Source: Portulaca oleracea | Taxonomy: Eukaryota; Streptophyta; Magnoliopsida; Caryophyllales; Portulacaceae | Length of the DNA: 64,000 nucleotides | NCBI GenBank assembly: GCA_029582165.1 | Contig: CM055876.1 | Coordinates: 26,877,817-26,941,816 of the forward strand | Direction: 5' to 3' | Part shown: in pieces, positions 25,298 to 37,273 of the stretch | How positions within the stretch are numbered: the stretch's first letter is position 1 | How the letters are laid out: the number at the start of each line of letters is the position of its first letter | The notes under the pieces: generated by a model | The model's input: only the letters and a program-made list of their open reading frames with translations | What the model was told of the DNA's origin: nothing | Databases searched by the model: none | Program-made: the position numbers and the translations under genes

Positions 25298-25402
25298 ATA
25301 TGATGCAAGAATAGGAAATAAAAGAATATGATGATCTTTAGCATCCTTTAAGAGACATAGTACCTCAATTATAGATGCAAGTATGGACCCTTCTTGAATA
25401 AT

Positions 25403-26520
25403 TCATTTCTTCCTTTTGTCCACTTGAATTACTCCATTTGATAAGATATGTTGAGATAGCATATTCTTGGACGAGAGGTAAGGACATTTCTCCAATTTTC
25501 CATGTGGCTTCTCATGCTTCGATAAGGCTAACTCCAAAGGATTTACATACTCCTTTCTACTTCTACTTTGTATGATGATACTCATAGGAGAGAAACGTTT
25601 CCAAAGAGATAAGAGAGAGTGGTCACTTGTCGATGGTGCTTGTCTTTCATCCAAATATTCACAAATGAGAACAAGTGATGGTAAAGGACATTGATCCCTT
25701 ATAGGCTCTCGGTTTCCAACCTCCATTGGTGTAAGAATGAGACTCCTTGGTTCTTCAAATTCATGATTCTTATTCTCCATAAGTGCCATAAGAGTGCTTT
25801 GATCCTCCTTGAGCCGTGAGACACAAGGTGGTAATAAGGACGCCTCTTGGAGCATGATACTCCTATCATACAACTTTGATTCTTCCAACAAAGTATAACA
25901 AGAATCCATAGAAGTAATATTACAATATAATGAATTTTTGCAAATCTTATAAAAACAAAGACTTACTAAACTTCTTGGATCTAAATGAATGTCCTTGTCA
26001 TGAAATGAATGACCGTGTGAATAGCTCTCCATTTGTAATGTTTGGAACCTTGTTGTAGCGAGGCCAATATCATTGCCATGATCCTTATCAACGCCAATGT
26101 TAGCGTCAAGATCCTCATAGATGGCACTACTTTCTCCTCCTTGGATCAATGAACTTACTTCTTCTTGGATGGTATAATGAGAGTAAGAAATAAGCTCTCT
26201 TTGTTGTTGATCTTGCGGTACACTAGCCTCTTTCAAGACTCTACTTATAACAAGCAACTCTTCTCCATTTAATTCTTCTACATACATCTTTTCCAATACA
26301 ATATCCTCCTCTTTTTCTTCCTCGTGTACTTCACGAGGCACACTACATACCTCATTCATGCCAAGTTTATGAACATCCTCATGCTCGTCAAATACATCAA
26401 ATACCACACTTTCAATTTCTGGTTGCATGCTTAATGATGCTTGACAATCAACCAAAGATACTTCTTTCTCCTTAGGACATGCACTTTCAACATGATCAAA
26501 ACTTTGGCAACATAGACATG
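25403..26520 (-). pseudogene. Gypsy gag C-terminal/linker ORF with CCHC zinc knuckle
   Basis: The minus strand opens with CLCCQSFDHVESACP (about 26515-26470), a perfect CX2CX4HX4C knuckle, then about 350 acidic residues with no catalytic motif. It is in line with gag at 26779-27225 but separated from it by a block of short GGGGCTGTTTT-type repeats. The protease motif expected here was not found. Confidence 0.65.
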
Positions 26521-26529
26521 TACTTGGGA

Positions 26530-26760
26530 TAATAGGAGTGGGAAGGTTTATAAGCTGTTTTGAGGAGCTTTGGATAGTAGGTGTGGGAGGTTTAGGGGCT
26601 GTTTTACGGAGTGATGGTCAATAGGTTGTAGGGGCTGTTTTGGAGGCGTTTGGACTAGAGGTTTAGGATGGGATGGGGGCTGATTTTGTGGAGCTTTTGT
26701 GTTTGGTTGTTTTGTGGGGAATGGGGGTCTTTGTTGTATATGGGTTTTATCCCAAAGTTC
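26530..26760. repeat. Imperfect tandem units between gag and knuckle of the Gypsy element
   Basis: About four units sharing GGGGCTGTTTT and GAGGAGCTTTGGA-like words on the plus strand. They break the gag-knuckle reading frame. Confidence 0.55.
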
Positions 26761-26778
26761 TTTACTCTTTACTTGTAT

Positions 26779-27225
26779 TTAAACGTAAAGGGCTAAAGAA
26801 CTTAACTCCTCCAAGTTTGTGTAAGATTGATATACACCAACACGCCGAATGTAATCATTAAGACCAAGAGAGTAACATACAAAAACTCGTTGATCATTCT
26901 CCTTAAGAGCATATTTCCATAGTTGTCGCCTGAATTCTATTGTATATTCAACCACGTTCTTGCTCCCTTGCTCCATTCTTTCAAGTTTGTTGATGTAGTC
27001 TCCTTTGTAATTGAATGGCAAGAACTTTTCTTGAACTTTATTTCCATTCTTCTTGCTGGAATGTTTACTCCATTCATAAGGTGCTTCATATTCAACCTCA
27101 TAAGGATGTATCTCACATGAATTTGCGCTTCTTGATCCCTTTTGAAGGATCTCACGTTCTTCTATTTGTGTGGTGAGATCATGAATTTGTTGCTCCAAAC
27201 GTTGTAAATCACGTTGTGAATTCAT
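26779..27225 (-). pseudogene. Gypsy gag fragment
   Basis: 148 residues starting with a heptad-like N-terminus (LQRLEQQIHDLTTQIEERE), then KFLPFNYKGDYINKLERMEQ and GSKNVVEYTIEFRRQLWKYA. This is the retrotransposon gag capsid signature (FLP..Y, L..L.QG..SV.EY..EF). It ends ELSSLALYV, where the next conserved block would be. It lies just inside the 5' LTR of the minus-strand element. Confidence 0.8.
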
Positions 27226-27482
27226 GCTAGATCTTTTTGCAAGCCATAAAATATGAATCTTGATACAAAAAGATCATAAGAAACTCATGGTTTTGGGTTA
27301 GCACGTAGGGACGAGAGGTGGTATGTGTTTAGGTTTGATTGTGTTTGGTTTCAGGGTTCTTTGTGGCGTTCTTGGTGGACGTGTAATGGAGGGATGATGG
27401 GGGATGGATTTGTGATGGATAGCTGGTAAAAAGATGGTGCAAGAACTAAGAGAATTAAACTCCTAAGCTCTGATACCAATTT

Positions 27483-28507
27483 TGATGTATAATGGGATCA
27501 ATGGAATCTCATTATACTTGGAAACAGGATCTTTAAAAACCAAGATAAGAATCTTGCTTCTCAAAGTTCTTAAAGATCAACCAAATTGAATGAAAGAAGA
27601 TGGAAAATGAAAAGATCAATGGAAATCTTTATCAAGGTGGACGAATGGATGAATGGACGAATGGGATGGGTGAATGAATATGAATGGAAATGAATGAATG
27701 GATGATTAAACGAATGTAATGGACGAATGGAATGAATGTGTGAATGAATGGAATGTAAGTTTCTTGGATGTTTAGAGTTATATTCGAATGAATCTTGAAA
27801 TTGAAACAAGGTAGAAACAAAAACAAGATCAATGAATCAAAGATTGAAACTCACGATTGATACGAATGATAATGGCTTTGAAGATTTCGTTGGAGATATA
27901 GGCATACAACTCCAAAGACTTCTCCAATTCTACCTTTCACCACCAAGGGATGCCAACCCTTGGCTAGAAGTAGGGATATTCGAAACTCCCTCAAGAGATT
28001 CAAAAACTAGAACAAAAGCTAGAGAGAAAACAACACCATGTGTGTTTGATTTGTATTTCATATATTGAATGAATGATTAAAATGGCCTCCCAAGGGGTCT
28101 ATTTATAGTAGAATAGAACCTCCTAGGCGTGCCTATTTCAAGAATACAAGGGATTCCTAGCTTACATCATCTATTACAAGTATGACATCATAAAGAATCA
28201 AAATGAACTAAGCTAGATTAAAACAATGATAACTTGCTCATCTCTTCTCCAAATTCCAAGATTCAAAAACCATTGGAAAGCTCTTTGGATGATCTATCTT
28301 TGATTCTAGGATGACTCTCTCAAAAGCTTTATGGTTCTTGAGATATGGAGCAAATTACCAATCTGGCCTTGTTGAAGCCATTCGTTTGTGTAAGAGACAT
28401 GAGTGAATGGGGCTCCTTTTCCATGTAATCAAGTATTTGGCTCCTTTGGTGTGTATTTGATGTCTCCCTTGATGACCTTGATGTATATGGCTATCAAATA
28501 TACATCA
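27483..28507 (-). repeat. 5' LTR of the Gypsy element
   Basis: 1025 bp, pair of 23146-24169. Minus-strand TATA is probably at plus ctatttatag, about 28098. Confidence 0.9.
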
Positions 28508-28899
28508 GACCGAAGACCGAAATGTGATATTTCATGGACCGAAGACTGGACTGAATTATGTTTGATCATTTCGGTCCAGTCCTCGGTCCAGTCTGGTCCA
28601 ACCTATTTTTCGGACCGGACTGGATTATGAACAACCTTACCCACAAAAGCAGTTTTTTTGACTTTCTGGACCCTGAAATGGGTTGTGTTGGTCATTTTTG
28701 CACCTGTATTGCACCCTGGTAGTCTTCTTTGATGAATTGGGCCTAAGTTTGGGCCCTTGGGGTGGATTCTTCTCTTGTTTGTGATTCTCTTGGACTCCAA
28801 TACTTGATTTGTGCTTGATTTTTTCAATTCTACTCCAATTTCCTACAAAACTACACCTAACTCCAACCAAACATAAAATGGAGAATTCGAGTATGAATA

Positions 28900-29241
28900 T
28901 TCAAAATTAACAATTAACAACAATAAAATTTAAGTACTTCGGAAAACAAATTCTTGTGAATAAACAATGTTTGAAGTACAAATGTCTGTTACTGGAAATA
29001 CTTTATTACAATACAATTATTGAAATACTTCGAGGGAAAAAAAACTAATAGTAATATTTAATACAACTGCAGGGGAAATAACAGACAACAAATATAACGC
29101 AACAAAATAAAAATGACAATTACAAGAAAAGATAAGATGCTTTAGTATAAATCACTTTTATATGTGCTGAACATTGTACAAAAATAAATGATTTACAAAT
29201 GTAGACATTGAAAAAAAAATAAAAAACTTGCACAATTCATA
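28900..29241. other. AT-rich spacer
   Basis: Lies between the truncated end of LTR A and an RLP tail. No gene or element end recognised. Confidence 0.4.
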
Positions 29242-29540
29242 TCACTCATTAAATCGAACATTAAATAAAAAAACAAAAATATACTTGAAAAAAATAATAA
29301 AACAGCAAATACTTGTACATGGTACAGGTACAAAATATTTCCCCAAAGCACAGCCAACTACAAGCCCACTAACATAACCCAAACACGTGATAATCCAATC
29401 AATCAAGTGATCAAAGTCATCTTCTTCATCACTGTTTTCTCCTGGCCATGTTGATGCTTCATCTACATTCCCACAATTTCCCGGGCAATGGAATTCCACA
29501 TAATCCTAAGCTGCCAACAAAAGTGCTCTAATCAAAAGCG
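29242..29540 (-). pseudogene. RLP fragment 2: C-terminal juxtamembrane and TM
   Basis: The minus strand reads SLGLCGIPLPG, shifts frame, then acidic NVDEASTWPGENSDEEDDF, then a TM segment LIDWIITCLGYVSGLVVGCA and LGKYF. This is the LRR-CT to TM end of a receptor-like protein. It is distinct from the D1/D2 copies. The frameshift and the absence of LRRs upstream mark a pseudogene. Confidence 0.7.
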
Positions 29541-30454
29541 GTGACGTACGAATTCAAGGAACGAGAGAAATATACCAACACAAGAGTAAGAATTGAGTAA
29601 GGCCAAAGCCCTTTGTTGGAGATAATTCTACTGATGATAACAACTCTGTAAAGCTGATAGTCATATGCGAATGTAATGGGACAGGGTTACTGACAAGTGA
29701 AAACTGAGTAGATCAATTTCAGCAAATTTTGTGTAACAGAGTATCAGACTATCAGTAGAGTAGACTAGTAGAGTTTCAAGACAAGGACTATAACAAACTG
29801 ATCATAAGTTGAAGAGTTTGGTAATAATTATGACTAAATACCAATCAAAAACTTTGAACGTCTGAGATGACATCGTTTATTCAACTCTAAGACGCAATAT
29901 CATATTCTAAAGATATGAGATCACACACAAACTGGACCCAATTTTCAAATTTGATAGGGACTAGGAAGATAAGAGCCTGAAGTCACCGATGACAAACATA
30001 CAAAATCAACCCATGTTTGTTGCAGCTGATCCTTTTCTTGGACTTGCTCCTTCCAAAACTTTGGATCCGGTTGGGTTCAGTTTAGCTTAGTTTCAATTTT
30101 CAGTCCACCTTCGGCGGAGCTTTTCGTATGTGGGTACAATGATTCGGGTTTATAGTCAGTTTTGCTAGGCATACATGAACATTACTAAAGCCAAAATATG
30201 AAATCATACACTGATACACAAACTGGACTAGATAGGGATTAGGCAGATAAGATGGTCTAAAGTCATTAATGTCATACAAAATCAACCCCTGCAAGCTAGA
30301 GGCTATATGGTCCACCGACCACTTGTATTCAATTTTTTTAAAATAATTCATCAATATTAATTATAAAATTCATCATAAATATATCAATATTATTGCAAAA
30401 TTTATCAATACTTTTTAAAGAAAGCAAATTTTTATAGAAATTAATCATATAAAA

Positions 30455-31201
30455 TGTAGAAACTGTGATGCCCTCAACAACAACAACATCGAGGACCTCC
30501 AGCATGCCCAGATGTTTTGTTTGAAAGATCAAATAAGGGAAGTTCTCAAAACCTTCCATCTTACCATCAGAATATTCCTCAAGATTATATATGCTTATTC
30601 TGATACATATCTTCACAGGATATGCCTTGCTGAGCAAAGATTGGAGCTTCCAAAAGAACAAAGATACAAGATCAAGCATATATAGAAAGGATCAAGAACT
30701 AAGGAAACTTCAAAAAAGTTATTGCATTGGATCATCAAACGACTATATAATGATCGGCTGCCTCTCTCACAAAGTTAGGGGATTCCAACGAGTGTAATTG
30801 GAAGTGTAGGAATTTTGGTAGAGAAAATTCTGAGTGTAGCCACTTGTGTTTGAAGTGGTGAGTTGTGTAACCAGAAAGAGAGTTATGGTGAGGCCCTCAA
30901 AGCTATGTAACTAAAGTGAGAGTGTGTTCTCATCTTACCGAGTCTTGAAGTGTTCATCGCCTCATCTGTGTGGCCTCTTAACAGAAGCTGAGTTCAGGCA
31001 TCTGTTGTTTGTAAGCAGTCATCAAGGACCTCACAGTCTTGAACCTGCTGAGTTCTCTAACCTCCTCTATTTCTTCTATACCTCAAAGCTTATATAATAA
31101 AGAAGTATTATTCAGTTAATTAAATGTTATTAACGTGTTTGTGTTTACAAAGTGCAGAATTCTATTACAACCCTATTCACCCTCCCTCTAGGGTTATTTC
31201 A
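30455..31201 (+). repeat. 5' LTR of the Copia element in D2
   Basis: 747 bp. A TATA-like tatataataaag lies near 31090. Confidence 0.9.
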
Positions 31202-31258
31202 ATTGGTATTAGAGCAGGTCCACTGTTTCAAGAGCTTAACAACTCTGTGGAAAAGATC

Positions 31259-32457
31259 ATGGACGGAATCAGTGCAAATGAAGCTCCTCAAGGACGCTCA
31301 TGAACAAGAGCGCCACTACTTACTGAAAGAAAAAAAAAACTACAGGATGTGGAAGAGACAAATGGAGGTCTTCCTCAAGGACTAAGTTGAGGACCTTTGG
31401 ACTGTGGTTACTAAGGGAGATTACCCTATTCCCACGAAGAAGAACAGTGTTGGTCAAGATGTCCCAAACAAGAGATTTGAAATGACCAATAAAGAGCAGG
31501 AGCCCTTGAGAAAAAACACTCGTGCCTTAAACTTGATCTATTGCACTTTAAATTCAAATGATTTTGAACGTGTATCTAACTGTGAAATTACGAAACAGGT
31601 TTAGGATTACTTGATAACCTCATATGAAGGCAAAAGTCAAGTCAAGGACACTAAAGTGGATATCCTTGTCCAGAAGTATGAGGCCTTCAGAATGGAAGAA
31701 AATGAGATTGTTGAAGAGATGTTCAAAAGATTCAGCAGTATCCCAACCACCTCATATCACTGGGAAAAACCTACTCAAATGAGGAACAAGTTAGAAATAT
31801 CCTCAAATGTTTGCCTAGAAGAAAATGGGGTCCAAAAATCATAGCCATTGAAGAAGCTCAAGATCTCAAGGCCCTCAAGCTGGAGGAACTCATTGAAAAA
31901 CTATTGGCCCATGAGATCCAATTGAATGACCCTCAGAACCAAAAGGAATTGCCCTCAAGGCAGTGCAAGAATCTGATAGTGAATCCAAGGACAATGAGGA
32001 AGACACTATGGCGATGATAGCAAAAGGGTTCAGAAGACTATAAAAGAGAAACCCAACCTTTCGAGGATACATCAAGGATGCGCAAAACAAAAAGCAAAAC
32101 CTAAAAGGTAAGTCCTTAATGAAAGAAGAATCTTGCCCATTTACCTATTACAGTTGTGGCAGCTCAGAACACATGGTGAAAGATTGTCCTTACGCCAGAA
32201 GAAACAAGGACAAAAGAAATACTAGGCCCAAACGACAACATCATAGAGCAATGCTAGCCACTTGGAGTGGCAGTGACTCCAGTGAAGGGAACAATGAAGA
32301 AGAAGAGATTACAAATGTCTGCCTGATGGCACACTTCAATGAGGACCAAGATCCAACCTCATCTCATGACGAGGTAAACAAAGATGAGCTCCTGACTCTT
32401 CCTCTTTGCACCTTACTCACAAATTATTTCATCTCTTCAAATATTCTAGATCCTTAA
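31259..32457 (+). pseudogene. Copia gag pseudogene
   Basis: Reads YRMWKRQMEVFLKD, stop, VEDLWTVVTKGDYPIP, then LIYCTLNSNDFERV, stop, and DILVQKYEAFRMEENEIVEE, with a later frame shift. This is the Copia gag (UBN2-type) pattern, with two in-frame stops at 31383-31385 and 31602-31604. At 32119-32457 a degraded knuckle reads YYSCGSSEHMVKDCPY; its first Cys is lost. Confidence 0.75.
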
Positions 32458-32879
32458 TAGAAAGAGTCAAGCATCTCTCAAAACATGTCAATCATCTGAA
32501 CAAAACCACAGAGAGCTTAAACACCAGAAATGACCTCCTTAGATATTAGATTATCCATAGAGGTCAAAGACTGCTACAAGGACATCACTCAATCATCCAA
32601 TGAAGCAGTCACAAATTCTCATCCATACTAGAGAAAATCTATCCTTCCCACACCTAATACATCAAAAACTATCGGTTCAAAAGTCCTCCCTTTCATACCA
32701 ACAAAAGACCTCTCCTTCCTACACCAAATATTCCGCCTCTCAGAGAACACTATCATAGAGGTCCTCCAACAACAAATAAATTAAGGACCTTACCAACTCC
32801 CCTGTCTAAAGGAACTCGACCTATGTGCATTACTAAAATTTGGGTCCCAAAGACCTCACTACGACGATCTCATCCTTGG

Positions 32880-33060
32880 TCAGAGACCAAGAAAGGTATA
32901 GTGTTCTCTACTGCAGGTATGCCTCGGATACATTACCGGAGATCCAACCAAGTTCTACAAACTGAAAATCAACAAAACTGGAAAAGTGACCTTTGGAGAC
33001 AAAAGCCAAGACAAGATCCTAGACATTGGGAGGGTCACAAAACAACGCCACCCGCACCAT
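32880..33060 (+). pseudogene. Copia protease/pre-integrase relic
   Basis: One frame reads ITGDPTKFYKLKINKTGKVT then FGDKSQDKILDIGRV, matching the stretch that follows the Copia protease active site (SGCSRHMTGD). The active-site triplet itself is not readable here. Confidence 0.6.
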
Positions 33061-33555
33061 TTGAGGGGGAGCCTTCTATCATGATGACCTCAACCTTTTC
33101 ACAAGCTGTCAAATTGAGGGGGAGCCCTATCATCCCTCCTCCCTACATGTGGCCACTCTTCTCCTCCTAGGTACGTCAACTCACTGCCTGTCTGGACCTC
33201 TGATGCCTTCATCATCATGTCCTCTCAAGCACCTCACAATTTAAAATGGGTCCGGTCAAAGACGTCTGACTACCTCTCCCATAGGTAACTCAGATTCTTG
33301 CATTTTTCCTTCCTCCCCTCCTCCCTCTCTCTTCCTCTCTTTATTTCGGCAACAAAATTCAGTGATTCTACTCTCCTATTTCCGTCTTGTCTAAAAGACA
33401 GGGGGGGGGGAATTTTGCCATGGCCTGTAATTGCTCCACCCCATCCCCGTTACTCGACTAATGTTGATAAACTGTTATCACTATATATTATGTTGTCTAT
33501 ATATATGTGTGTGCTATACTTGTAAGTTTTGTCTTTCAAACAAAAAGGGGGAGAT

Positions 33556-34302
33556 TGTAGAAACTGTGATGCCCTCAACAACAACAGCACCGAGGACCTC
33601 CAGCATGCCCAGATGTTTTGTTTGAAAGATCAAATAAGGGAAGTTCTCAAAACCTTCCATCTTACCATCAGAATATTCCTCAAGATTATATATACTGATT
33701 CTGATACATATCTTCACAGGATATGCCTTTCTGAGCAAAGATTGGAGCTTCCAAAAGAACAAAGATAAAAGATCAAGCATATATAGAAAGGATCAAGAAC
33801 TAAGGAAACTTCAAAAAAGTTGTTGCATTGGATCATCGAACGACTATATAATGATCGGCTGCCTCTCTCACAAAGTTAGGGGATTCCAACGAGTGTAATT
33901 GGAAGTGTAGGAATTTTGGTAGAGAAAATTCTGAGTGTAGCCACTTGTGTTTAAAGTGGTGAGTTGTGTAACCAGAAAGAGAGTTTTGGTAAGGCCCTCA
34001 AAGTTGTGTAACTAAAGTGAGAGTGTGTTCTCACCTTAGTGAGTCTTGAAGTGTTCATCGCCTCATCTGTGAGGCCTCTTAACAACAGTTGAGTTCAAGC
34101 ATCTGCTGTTTGTAAGCAGTCATCAAGGACCTCACGGTCTTGAGCCTACTGAGTTCTCTAACCTTCTCTATTTCTCCTGTACCTCAAAGCTTATATAATA
34201 AAGAAGTATTATTCAGTTAATTAAGTGCTATTAACGTCCTTGTGTTTACAAAGTGCAGAATTCTATTACAACTTTATTCACCTTCCCTCTAGGATTATTT
34301 CA
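33556..34302 (+). repeat. 3' LTR of the Copia element in D2
   Basis: 747 bp, pair of 30455-31201, with few differences by eye. Confidence 0.9.
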
Positions 34303-34801
34303 TAAAAAATTAATGTATTTCAATATATGTGATGTACATATGTAGGTACACCGTACACCACAGTGGACAGTGTAATTTGCACCTGCAAAGAGTGCATGTT
34401 GATGATCTTCTATTATTTTTTTTGACTTGCACCTTCCTAACACTCGACAAAGCACTCTTGGTATTTATCAATTATGCACAGTTTTGCAAGAATAAATCCT
34501 ACAGAAAAACCACTTAGACACCCCAACAACTTGATAATCCAGCCAACCAACTTAGATTCATCACATGTGTGATCCGTCCCAACTTCAGGTTCTGCCGTAT
34601 ATCCACACATCTTAGATAATGGATTTCCACACAATCCTAAGTTACCTTCAAACGATCTGTTATCGAAGGTGCTGAACTGCCCTCCTTCTGGTATTGGACT
34701 CATGAGCTTATTATGTGACACATTGAAGACCTCCAAATATGTAACTTGTGACAATTCTCGGGGTATTCTTCCAGAGAGCATATTCTCATAAAGGTCTAGT
34801 G

Positions 34802-34837
34802 TTGGCCCCTGTTTATGACAAAATATCGTTTCGGATG
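34802..34837 (-). repeat. Inverted LTR fragment replacing RLP sequence
   Basis: This 36-bp stretch is the reverse complement of the LTR-family interior around 36841-36877 and 22517-22553. It sits where segment D1 has about 34 bp of RLP coding DNA (13339-13372). It ends at GATG, directly before LTR B. Confidence 0.75.
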
Positions 34838-34838
34838 T

Positions 34839-37273
34839 TGATACGCCACAAGTGTACGAGTGTAGGTGTAGTATGTATCAAGGTCTTTTCCACGGGGACT
34901 TTGCTAAACTACACACCAAACTAGCCTCCTATGTAATCGCTAAATCGATCGGGTATTGGTTTTGATTATTCTAAAACTACTTCTAACAATTATTAAGGGA
35001 AAAATAAGGAACCATTCACACAAATAACGAGATTAATCAATGAGAAAAAGATGTTCAAAGGACAAACCTAAGTAACTTTATGAATTAATTAAGTGGATTG
35101 AACATATATGTCACTAATTTGGTACATTTTAAGGTCCATAATCTCATAATGTCTTTCGTAGTGAGCTTTTGGCAATGAAACGAATTACTTAGTGAAATTA
35201 ATCACCTACTTTCGTGGTTATTTCAATTTTAACTAAGGGTGTGTTTGGTTGGTTGGAAAATCATTTTCTGGAAAATGATTTTCCCATTTTCGGGTGTTTA
35301 GTGACCGGAAAATGGAGAAAACCATTTTCCAAGAAAATGATTTTCCCCCACCCCTTTGTAAATTGTTTTCTTAACTCATACCCCAAAAAAATCATTTTCC
35401 CGGTCCATTTCCAACTGCATTTTCCCGGTCCGCTACAATTTTCCGATCCAAGCTGTCCAATGTTAGGGTTACTCAATCCGCGGTCATTCTCATGGTTCTC
35501 TTTCTCTCTCATCATTCTCTTTCTCTCTCTTACTCTCCCATCTTTATCTGAAGCTTCCTCTGTAGATTAGGGTTTCCACAGTCCACAACCAAACCTTTCA
35601 TTTTTCCCTCTTACTGCCAATCTTAGTCGTTCTTCCATCCAATTTCACTCTGCCATTGTTGAATCTGTGGAGCTTCTTCCAGAAGCTAAATGTTCATAGG
35701 CACAACATTGCAAGGGATTCATTCCTCCGCTCCGTTGATTCAAGTCTCCTGAACTCGATTAGGCCTTTTTCTCCAACTTACGAATCAGTTTTTGAGATTG
35801 ATACTCCGAATTTCTGAGTTGTTTTGTTTCAATTTTAAGTTTTGTGCTGAATTTATTTTTGAAAATGGGGGAAACGAAGGTGAAATCGAAGCAGATTTGA
35901 GACTATTGATTTTGCCCATATTTACCAGGAACAAATTTATATGCCATCATTTGTAAAAGTAGATCTGGGACTGTTCGTCAAAATTTTGATCTGTATTTGC
36001 TCTAATTTGAAATTTTGATTTGTATTTGCTCAACTCGATCAAACTTTATCATCAAAATTCATCATTTGTAGCATTTTCCAGGAAAATTATTTTCGTGTGT
36101 GCCAAACATATGAAAATTATTTTCCTTTGTGTGCCAAACACTTGAAAATATCAATTGAAAACTTATTTTCTAGGAAAGTCATTTTCCAAGAAAAATCATT
36201 TTCCTAAAAAATCATTTTCCTTCGCACCAAACACACCCTAAGTTAAAGGTCGAATTATCACAAGAATCCTAATTACAAAATCCTCTATATGTAGTTCATT
36301 TCATAATCAGTTTAATCCTAAGGGTTCTGATTATCGAATTTTTCCGTTCGCTACTTCACTCAATAATCTAATTCCATATTCTTGATGACCAATCAAAAAC
36401 AATGACATACATAATCAAAGGATAAATAAAATGCATTCAAACTAGATTAACACTTGTTCAATCCAACAAAACTTAATATATGAAAGCAACTAAATAGGTT
36501 CATCCCCTAAACTAATAAACTACTCACTACTCATGTTCAAACTATAAAACTTATAAAAACTTATACTAGAAAGCATGAAAAATTATACGAAAGAGAAATA
36601 AACCGAGATGGAAATCAATCCTTGCTTGAACAGTAATCTGCAAGACTTATTCTACTCCACTTTTGTAGAAATCTTGAGAACCGATCTCTAAAACTCAACA
36701 ATACTTCTCAATCTTGCACTATTATGAATGTGGATGGGAATATGCTTGAAGTGGGAGATGAATATGGCTATGGAAGATGATAATGAAAGGCTTGAATGAT
36801 GAATAAAACAGTCGAATATGTCATTATATAGCAATTAAAAGCATATGAAATGATATTTTGTCATAAACAGGGGCCAACACGGTCCGTGCCAGGTTAAAAC
36901 GGTCTGTGTTGACCCCAACACGACCGGCCGTGTTGCCCACAGGAGCATTTTTTTGACTTCCTGGACCCTGAAACGGGTCATGTTGGTCATTTTTGCACCC
37001 ATGTTGCACCCTGGCAGCCTTCTTTGATGAAGTGGGCTTAAGTTTGGGCCCTTGGTGTAGATTCTTCTCTTGTTTATGATCCTCTTGGACTCCAATATTT
37101 GATTTGAGTTTGATTTCTTCAATTCTACTCCAATTTCTTACAAAACTATACCAAACTCCAACCAAACATAAAATGAAGAATTCGAGTATAAAAATAATTC
37201 ATTCATATCTAAAATCACCCAAGTTAATTCCATATAATTAAAGATCACATGTATGTATAAATCACACACATCA
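34839..37273 (-). mobile_element. LTR B: solo-LTR-like repeat
   Basis: Begins TGATACGCCACAAG and ends ACACACATCA, flanked by GATGT (34834-34838) and GATGC (37274-37278). The length is about 1.43 kb once the Harbinger-like element inside it is removed. The minus strand has CG-rich dyads (36872-36940) followed by GCTATATAAT (about 36831-36822). LTR A has the same left flank, GATGT. Confidence 0.75.
35237..36238. mobile_element. PIF/Harbinger-like non-autonomous element
   Basis: 1002 bp. Starts GGGTGTGTTTGGTTGG, ends ACCAAACACACCC, with TAA on both sides (35234-35236, 36239-36241). LTR A and LTR C keep the unoccupied sequence aactaagttaa, proving the boundaries. Subterminal regions repeat GAAAATGATTTTCC-type palindromes. 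The middle (about 35570-35900) is less AT-rich and could be captured host sequence, but I recognise no protein. Confidence 0.85.

Larger units (their letters stand above)
23146..28507 (-). mobile_element. Ty3/Gypsy LTR retrotransposon, internally deleted
   Basis: LTRs 23146-24169 and 27483-28507 (TGATGTATAATGGG to AAATATACATCA) are nearly identical by eye, implying a recent insertion. Flanks are CACCG and GACCG (4 of 5). The minus-strand primer site TGGTATCAGAGC (plus 27467-27478) sits four bases from the right LTR. Reading leftwards: gag, a CCHC knuckle, a long acidic region, an eroded RNase H-like stretch and an integrase zinc-binding domain. Recognisable protease, reverse transcriptase and integrase core are missing, so it is non-autonomous. 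Each LTR contains a run of GAATGGATGAATG-like repeats. Confidence 0.88.
22617..28639. mobile_element. hAT-2: non-autonomous hAT element
   Basis: Left end TAGGGTTATTCATCGG; right end reads inverted as TAAGGTTGTTCATAAT. The 8-bp target duplication is CCCACAGG (22609-22616) versus CCCACAAA (28640-28647), two changes. LTR B has the uninterrupted site (around 36933). Subterminal DNA is filled with GGACTGGACCG words. Without the Gypsy element inside it, hAT-2 is about 660 bp and has no transposase. Confidence 0.78.
13378..28899 (-). mobile_element. LTR A: solo-LTR-like repeat, heavily interrupted, 3' truncated
   Basis: Pieces 13378-14311, 22433-22616 and 28640-28899 align in order with LTR B (34839-37273) and LTR C (56937-60003). 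The intact family begins TGATACGCC and ends CATCA, so it looks like a 1.4-kb LTR. On the minus strand a GCTATATAAT TATA box (about 22507-22495) lies just downstream of a block of CG-rich dyads (22549-22612). The start here reads TAATACG rather than TGATACG. The far end is lost at about 28899. It contains hAT-1 and hAT-2 and everything nested in them. Confidence 0.7.
30455..34302 (+). mobile_element. Ty1/Copia LTR retrotransposon, non-autonomous, decayed
   Basis: LTRs 30455-31201 and 33556-34302 (747 bp each, TGTAGAAACTGTG to TTATTTCA), with perfect TSD TAAAA (30450-30454, 34303-34307). The paralogous segment D1 (around 12834) is the empty site. Primer site TGGTATTAGAGC at 31204-31215; polypurine tract AAAAAGGGGGAGAT just before the second LTR. 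Internal DNA holds a gag with stops, a knuckle relic and a small protease-region relic. Reverse transcriptase and integrase are absent. Confidence 0.9.
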
